Positions 58,515 to 64,000 of a stretch of DNA of 64,000 nucleotides are shown here, one piece after another (the stretch's first letter is position 1; the number at the start of each line of letters is the position of its first letter). The position numbers and the translations under genes were made by a program. The notes under the pieces were generated by a model that worked only from the letters and a program-made list of their open reading frames with translations, searched no databases and was not told the DNA's origin. Where the stretch lies: contig JADNRZ010000001.1 of assembly GCA_015501605.1 (NCBI GenBank), forward strand, positions 310,001 to 374,000, given 5' to 3'. The stretch comes from Panaeolus papilionaceus. Taxonomy: Eukaryota; Basidiomycota; Agaricomycetes; Agaricales.

Positions 58515-59565
58515 CCCTCACTCCTCAAGATCAGTCGACGTGGGATCCTGCCACATATCTGGGGTCCATTACCCACATCAAGGAAGTAAAATGATGCAAG
58601 TAGTCTCCCGTAGTGAGTCAGCTGCACTGGCTATCGACTACTCCTTAACACTGGGATGGCAGATCAACCAACACTGCGACTCACAAGGGCAAGTGCGCTC
58701 AGTGCCATCTTGACATCCAACCATGGTGAGAGCCCTTTGTCACCATTTGTCACCCTCATTTCCAGAAGCATCACCCCCTGATTCTCCCTCGTTTGACCCT
58801 AAAGTACATACCTACGAGGGTACAATGCGAGTTCTGCTGGGGTTACTAGATTAAGGCCGAATCAGATTGAGGATTGATCATAGTGACCCTGCATGTACAC
58901 GTTTTATGCAGTAAATATGTTGCCTCGAGGAAGTGAGGTTTATCCAGGGTTGATGATACACCAGCCATATAAGTTGTTGAGCCTAATTGCACCAATAATC
59001 ACATCATGATCCCTGTCACGTCCCTGTGGCAATACTGACTCAAACTAAGAGCCATCGCCAATAAGTACATACTTAAATTCTACACACTCTGGAATCTCTC
59101 GTTCTTGCCCAGCCGCTAACCTGGTGTGAAGAAAAGGCAATTCGAGGCGCACTGGGCCAGATACCACCTCGTGCGGTCACAAATTTGGCGGGCAGGCGTG
59201 ACGAAATTTCCACGACCGTGACAAGTTCCCCGCCAAAAACGTAACGCGCACGAGGTAGTGGTGTGCACGAGGTGTGGGTTGAAGATAGTATTGTAGGTTA
59301 CCCTATCATCAGGACCCCTGGCAATCCCGCTGAAGGGCGGATCCCATTCCAGACAAATTCGGAGGCTTAGGCCATTTTGCCTGACCCAGATCCGGAGATC
59401 CAGACAAAATGAGGTGTTGGGAGTGATGTGACTTGATACCAGTGTCGGATAAAAGTTGAGTGTTGGAGGTAAAGTCATCAAGCATCTCCCGATTTCTTGT
59501 TGAAATCCCAGATGAGTCCTCGGGATCGGGCTAGCTTGAAGCTCTTCGACGCCCATCGCATGTTA

Positions 59566-59982
59566 CAGTGCTTTGCATTGAGTCTTGCGCGATGAATTTC
59601 ACAAAATCTATGTGGTTGTATTTGAAATGAAAGCTGCGTGACGACAAATCACGCCCGGAACCTGGTGACAACGACCGACCCCTTGCAGGGTGGTGCAGGG
59701 TCGGGATTCAATTATTCTCGATGCTCCATGATGACATGATAGGCAAGTTGAATGTACTGAGTTTGGAACTGCAACCTATGAGAGCTGCAATGCTCTGATT
59801 ATCGATCGAATTGGGTCCCTAACTGCAGTCAACAAACGTGCACTCTTAATCCAAATCTTCGACTCCATCCAGAGTCGGGATAGACCCTTGAGCGACCCTC
59901 AGAGTAATATTTCTGTGACAGACAAGCACAAGCAACCAGTTTTTCGCGAAATTCATTGCGCAAGACTCAATGCAAAGCACTG
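59566..59982. mobile_element. MITE, Tc1/mariner-like (TA target duplication)
   Basis: Terminal inverted repeats of about 44 bases start CAGTGCTTTGCATTGAGTCT and differ at only a few positions. The left begins at 59,566 and the right ends at 59,982. Each is flanked directly by TA (59,564-59,565 and 59,983-59,984), giving a 417-base element with a TA duplication and no coding capacity. The CAG start plus TA target fits the pogo/Fot1 side of Tc1/mariner. Nearly identical ends suggest a fairly recent insertion. The inside includes a second palindromic stretch, CGACCCCTTGCAGGGT and onward. Confidence 0.82.
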
Positions 59983-60337
59983 TAAACCTTATCTCCTTTG
60001 CCACTCATTCACGCAGACAATCAACCCACAACCCACAGGGACCTGTGTGATATTTTAACCTTCTAAATAAGGATGTTTCTGTGAACCCTGCACTGCGGGG
60101 GTGAAGGATATAAAGCTGCTGCTCAAGTACCTCATATGCGGGGTCTATATCCTGGCATCCAACCATTACCTTCGGTATATATTCAGCACACAGGTATCTT
60201 TCAATGTTATTCCATCTATTATATGAATCTCCGGCACCCTGTGTCTACTCACCTTTCGTTCTTTAAAGGGGCACCAAATTGCTTCGAAACTTGCACCAGA
60301 CTAAGCATCGTCCCTTTCGCCCTCGACAACAACACCA
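59983..60337 (+). promoter_or_regulatory. Upstream region of small-protein copy 5
   Basis: TATAAAG at 60,109-60,115 is about 220 bases before the start codon. The leader between them contains CTATATC and GTATATA strings. The MITE right end directly abuts the region. Confidence 0.4.
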
Positions 60338-60663
60338 ATGCCAAATAACAGACGTGGGCAGCACACAGTTAGTTCTATATCTTATATATGCACGGGCTTT
60401 ATTCTGGAGCTCAAACTAAAAAAATCTACACTGTGTAGGCAGGTCGAAACCGTCGACGGCCGAACGGCACCCCAAATACTCAATCAACGTCATCATCAAC
60501 ACCCACGGGCCAGCCCTCAAATGCCACATTCGTAGGATGTAGCAACATGTGCTTCATAGGTAATGTCATGAATATGACAACGAACGGGGCTGTGGATAAG
60601 TTCATTATCAATTGTCCTTCTCCGCCGTTGAGTCAAACAACGCCATCCCCAGCAATGTCTTGA
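60338..60663 (+). CDS. Small-protein family copy 5 (unrecognised)
   Basis: Exon 1 60,338-60,367 (MPNNRRGQHT) and exon 2 60,439-60,663 give 84 residues. Exon 2 begins AGRNRRRPNGTPNTQ, then a Ser/Thr linker, CFIGNVMNMTTNGAVDKFI and INCPSPPLSQTTPSPAMS. The tail is shorter and Ser/Thr/Pro-rich rather than Ala-rich. Exon 1 and the first residues of exon 2 are the parts best conserved with copy 4, its nearest neighbour and sister. Confidence 0.62.
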
Positions 60664-61490
60664 AGACCCGATGGCGCCACCGCCTCCGCTGCAATTACCT
60701 TCAAACGCCCATTTTATTGCACTGCCTCTTGGCATTGTGCACCTTTCTGCTATGCTGGCATTCTCCTTCTTTTTGTTACAAACATCCATATTACAACCCT
60801 TTTTTAAAATGTTTCTGGCTTCTCTCCAGCACCACGAATCTCCCATCCCCACCTCCACTGTCATTATCAACCATGCGCGACCATACTCAAACTTGCTCTT
60901 TTTTTTTTCTGTCTCATCTCGTAACCTAAATAAATTCAAATGTAGTTGGATTAAGCCGGTGAATGGTATAAGCTTCAACTTGCACATGTGCTGATAATAG
61001 AGTACTTTCGGGCAAAAATATTGATACCTCGTGGACTACCAAGTCTTTCACAAATCGCCTGGGGGGGTGGAGCTCCAAAATGGGGAAAGCATTAAATGCA
61101 ATGAGGCTCAATCTCAAGCGTAAGTCATACTTGAAATGTATATTGAAGCACAACGATGTTGATCTCCAGCTTCAAAAAGGACAAAAGTAGAAGGAAGAGG
61201 AAAAACACACGGTGAGGCAGTGTCGGAATGCACTTAAACGTGAGCTCTCATAACGAGAGCGCGAGATGCACATTAGGAGCGCCATAAAATAGACAGTTGT
61301 TATGATTCTCCCGACATCCATAAACATTGTAGCATATAGATCGTAGCTACAGGTCGTGTAAAAGGAGCTACACGAGCAAGTTGAGTTCACATCGTTCGAC
61401 GTTCGTTGTTCGAAAGGCATCAAGCAGATAAAGACGGAGCCGTGGGACCGAGCGCAGGCTACGGACGTTATCGATGCTGGATTAATTCGT
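60664..61490. other. Gene-free
   Basis: T/C-rich 3' flank of copy 5 and a stretch with no supportable gene, although the open frame of the next entry extends back to about 61,380. Confidence 0.35.
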
Positions 61491-61913
61491 ATGTCACGAG
61501 GCCTGAATCTTTTGCACCATTCGAGGTTTTACAACCCCATGGAGATGGACGATGATATGATCCCGTGGTGGCGACGCTGTCCTTGTCCTTGCATACGGTT
61601 GTCCACCACAAAGAAAGATACGGAACGGTACTGGAAGATCCATCGGACAGTCATTAGCTATTTCGCTGCTCTTGGAAGCTCGCAGCCTCGTAATCGTGTC
61701 TGGGAAATGTATACAACACACCTCCGGCCGCACCGGTCAGTGATCTTTGGCGATGTCAACCTTTGTTGATCAATTGTCATTCTTTTTCACAGGATAGCTT
61801 CCTTAGAAGAAGATATTGACACTGTCGATGTCTCAAAAATCCGGTTGACAGCGTCGTTGAGTAACTTTAATCAGCTAGCTGACCAGGAATTGAAAGATGT
61901 TACATGTACTTGA
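61491..61913 (+). CDS. Hypothetical two-exon gene
   Basis: A plus-strand frame from ATG 61,491 (open upstream to about 61,380) runs to a GTCAGT donor near 61,738 and, after a CACAG acceptor near 61,791, continues in phase with IASLEEDIDTVDVSKIRLTA to TGA 61,911-61,913. It has SRFYNPMEMDDDMIPWWRR and CPCPCIRLSTTKKD, and no known domain. The good splice pair is the main support. It could be a gene fragment. Confidence 0.3.
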
Positions 61914-64000
61914 GAGATGGAGCCTCTCAAAAGGTCCGTGCAATATAGTCTTACCTGCGGCGATGTGCTCATGTGTCCAATTTTTATAGATGATATTTAT
62001 TCAATTTTTAATTAACTTTTATTATCACGCAAACCTTTCTTACCGAGAAGGCATTGTAGGAAAACCGGAAATAGTGTATGAATTTTATATCAACAAGAGT
62101 AAAGTTCAGTTCGAAGACACCCAGCCAGGACATTCCATCCTCTGCTCTACGTTCCCATGTATATGAAGCAGCACATATGCAAATGGGACTGAAACCCGGA
62201 TATGTCACGGTAATCGTTGGGTAGGATGACGAGTATGCTGCAATCCCATTGGTAACTCACGCTCTGCGTGGCAGGGTGATCGGAACATGATCGATACCTT
62301 TTCGAGTGCTTGTCCTATGGCGGCTCCTGTCGAAGTTTCGGAGGACATCCCGATGTTGGAAAGTCTCTAGTCTCTGATCGTGAGACTGGAGACTGTGGCA
62401 GTGCTAGGTACATTTCAACGTCACTGTTACCTCACCGTTTTTCCTTCTTTCGATAGAAAATGTATATTGTGAGGGTACGGGAAACGAAATGCGCCTATGG
62501 TAGTCATGGTATAACAATATTCGAGCAGCAATAGGACTTGACTCAAAACTTATCGTTGCACAGATAGGGGTCACAAACTGTCACATATCACATTTATCCT
62601 CGATTTTCAGATCACACTGCTTTTCGAATGGCCCTCCTGTATTAATGGGCCATTTCTGACCGGATATCACTAAAAATTGTATTGAAAGCACTCTACAGGA
62701 GTATAAGATAACATGTCAATAAGCAGAAAGTTAGGGTATAGTCATCAAATGGCCAATTTATTGGAAGGCGGCGATGCTGCAATGATAATACCAAGAAGAG
62801 GCAGTGGTGAAATGACAACCATTGAGTGGAATTCCTCATAACTAGATCATATTTTAAGAGTATTGCTGGGAGTCAGTGCTTTTGAGGAGGCGAACGAGGC
62901 CAGATAATGTGATTAAGTAAGACACTGGAGACTGTCTCTGTGATCGGAGACTGGAGACTTTCCAATCCCAGGATTTTCTGAAGTTTCGAGTGGGACATAA
63001 GTGATCAGAGATCTCGGAATATCCTATCTATAATCTAATCCTGAACAACGCCTCACCGAAAAAGGATATATCAAAACCAACAGAATCTTGAACGGGATTA
63101 AACCCGATTCTCGTAGATATGCAGGACGAGAGAGCGAGGCAAAACACAGTCCTTGAAATCCGTTCAGGAACAGCCATTGGCACGAGGTTCCATATGACTA
63201 TCACTTGAGGCTCGAGGCTCGAGGCAAATGGATATGCACATACTAATACAGATAAGATGTTCAATCTTACGAGCCCGCAGACAGCCCAATCCTTCTCCAG
63301 GGACCTGTATAATGAGGTTTTTGACGGAAGGTTTGAACGTAACTGTCAATTCGAGTCCGTATGGAATCCGAGTCCGGTTTCCACTCCTCACACTAGAACG
63401 ACATGACTGCTGATGGATTGAATAGACTTACCGTTTTCATTATCTTTATGCGTTAGATCTTGGTGGTTGGAGAGCAATAAGAAGCTTTCCACAAAAACAA
63501 AAATTTAAAAAACCGAATCATTCAAAGCGATAAACAGCAAAATAGTTACTTAGTTTACGAATACAACATCGAGACATCAATATCAATATCAAAGTACAAA
63601 AATGGAGCGAAAAAAGTAGGATGAAAAGTAGTATCCCAAGTAGTAAAGTAGTAAGGTGGACGACGGACAGTCGAAGTTGGTGTTGGCGTTAATGTTAATG
63701 TTAAAATCACGATTGGCGTGCTAGGATTGCGTGGTATGGGATGATATGGGGAGCGAGGTGGTGATTGAGGTGGTATCATCGCAGATGAATGCATATGCGT
63801 GGTATACAATTTTGAGCCCAATTCCAAAGAGGGGCATTCGCAAGTCGATGGGGTATGAAGGAAAGAAGTAGAAGAAAAGGAATAAGTAAAATAAACCATA
63901 AAGGCAAGGCAACTCGCGCGCGTTTTGAGTTGGATATTGACCATGTTACGATGCGCCTACGCCTGCATCACCAACCCGCCCATCCCATGTCCAGGCGGCG
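61914..64000. other. Gene-free, repeat-bearing right end
   Basis: No gene is supported. It contains an inverted pair at 62,356-62,400 and 62,922-62,965, an AGGCTCGAGGCTCGAGGC triplet near 63,208-63,225 and AT-rich simple repeats near 63,570-63,700. A Pro/Thr-rich minus-strand open frame at 63,555-63,944 is probably a low-complexity artefact. Confidence 0.4.
62356..62965. repeat. Self-complementary inverted pair, possible foldback element
   Basis: GGAAAGTCTCTAGTCTCTGATC at the left recurs inverted at the right as GATCGGAGACTGGAGACTTTCC, with two mismatches. Each end is also internally palindromic (AGTCTC with GAGACT). The 0.6 kb between them has no coding capacity. Target duplication is not clear. 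Confidence 0.45.

Larger units (their letters stand above)
55991..59565. other. Gene-poor, short tandem repeats
   Basis: No gene can be supported in 3.5 kb; all open frames are short, overlap on both strands and lack family patterns. It holds two short tandem repeats (58,314-58,353 and 58,466-58,514) described separately. Confidence 0.4.

Noticed and set aside
61172..61423. Minus-strand frame rich in Cys and Ser
   Set aside because: Looks like chance; no signal peptide or spaced cysteine motif.
63555..63944. Pro/Thr-rich minus-strand frame at the right end
   Set aside because: Composition follows simple repeats (GTTAATGTTAATG-type and TATCAATATC-type), so an artefact is more likely.
1..64000. 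CRISPR arrays, operons and ribosome-binding sites
   Set aside because: No spaced direct repeats, and the intron-rich genes show this is nuclear fungal DNA.

Overview
This window looks like nuclear DNA of a basidiomycete (mushroom-forming) fungus. Its genes are compact, occur on both strands, and carry many short GT-AG introns of about 50-70 bases. The protein families point the same way: a fungal bZIP factor, an F-box/LRR-like protein, a phi-like GST, an NmrA-like protein, a GPCR-like 7TM protein, an Lcb3-type phosphatase, and a degenerate kinase of a type I associate with basidiomycetes. All gene models are my own splicing by eye; no database search was possible.

Layout. 1-1,022: partial gene on the minus strand. 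2,928-19,170: ordinary host genes, namely a bZIP factor (-), an F-box protein (-), a GST (+), a small-molecule S-methyltransferase (-), a 7TM protein (+), a broken zinc alcohol dehydrogenase (+) and an NmrA-like protein (-). About 21,003-38,070: an AT-richer, tightly packed block that looks like one large Helitron-type rolling-circle element. 38,182-41,741: host aldo/keto reductase and a degenerate kinase. 41,742-49,926 and 52,826-64,000: gene-poor, repeat-rich DNA holding five copies of an unrecognised two-exon small-protein family, duplicated segments, and a TA-flanked MITE. 49,927-52,825: sphingosine-1-phosphate phosphatase (-).

The main discovery candidate is the 21-38 kb block. It starts with a Helitron Rep/Pif1-like helicase of about 2,396 residues, preceded by a spliced N-terminal exon. 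Seven packed intron-containing genes follow: four paralogues of one family (called A1-A4 here; two on each strand; shared exon lengths of 141, 84/81, 210 and 45 nt), a ribonucleotide reductase small subunit with its radical tyrosine and metal ligands intact, a small chromodomain protein, and an F-box/nucleotidyltransferase-like protein. The four paralogues share a C-terminal pattern that could be an OB fold (inference). A replicative transposase with its own dNTP-synthesis subunit, possible nucleic-acid-binding paralogues, a chromatin reader and an F-box protein would make a coherent replication and host-interaction kit. The ends were not resolved. A GC-rich hairpin at 38,041-38,067, about 115 bases before the aldo/keto reductase start codon, is the best candidate 3' end.

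The second discovery candidate is the small-protein family at 43.0, 47.3, 54.5, 55.8 and 60.3 kb. Each copy has a first exon of 10-11 codons and a second exon starting with a basic G-R-N-x-R-R patch, then a core around N-M-T-T-x-G. One copy is broken.
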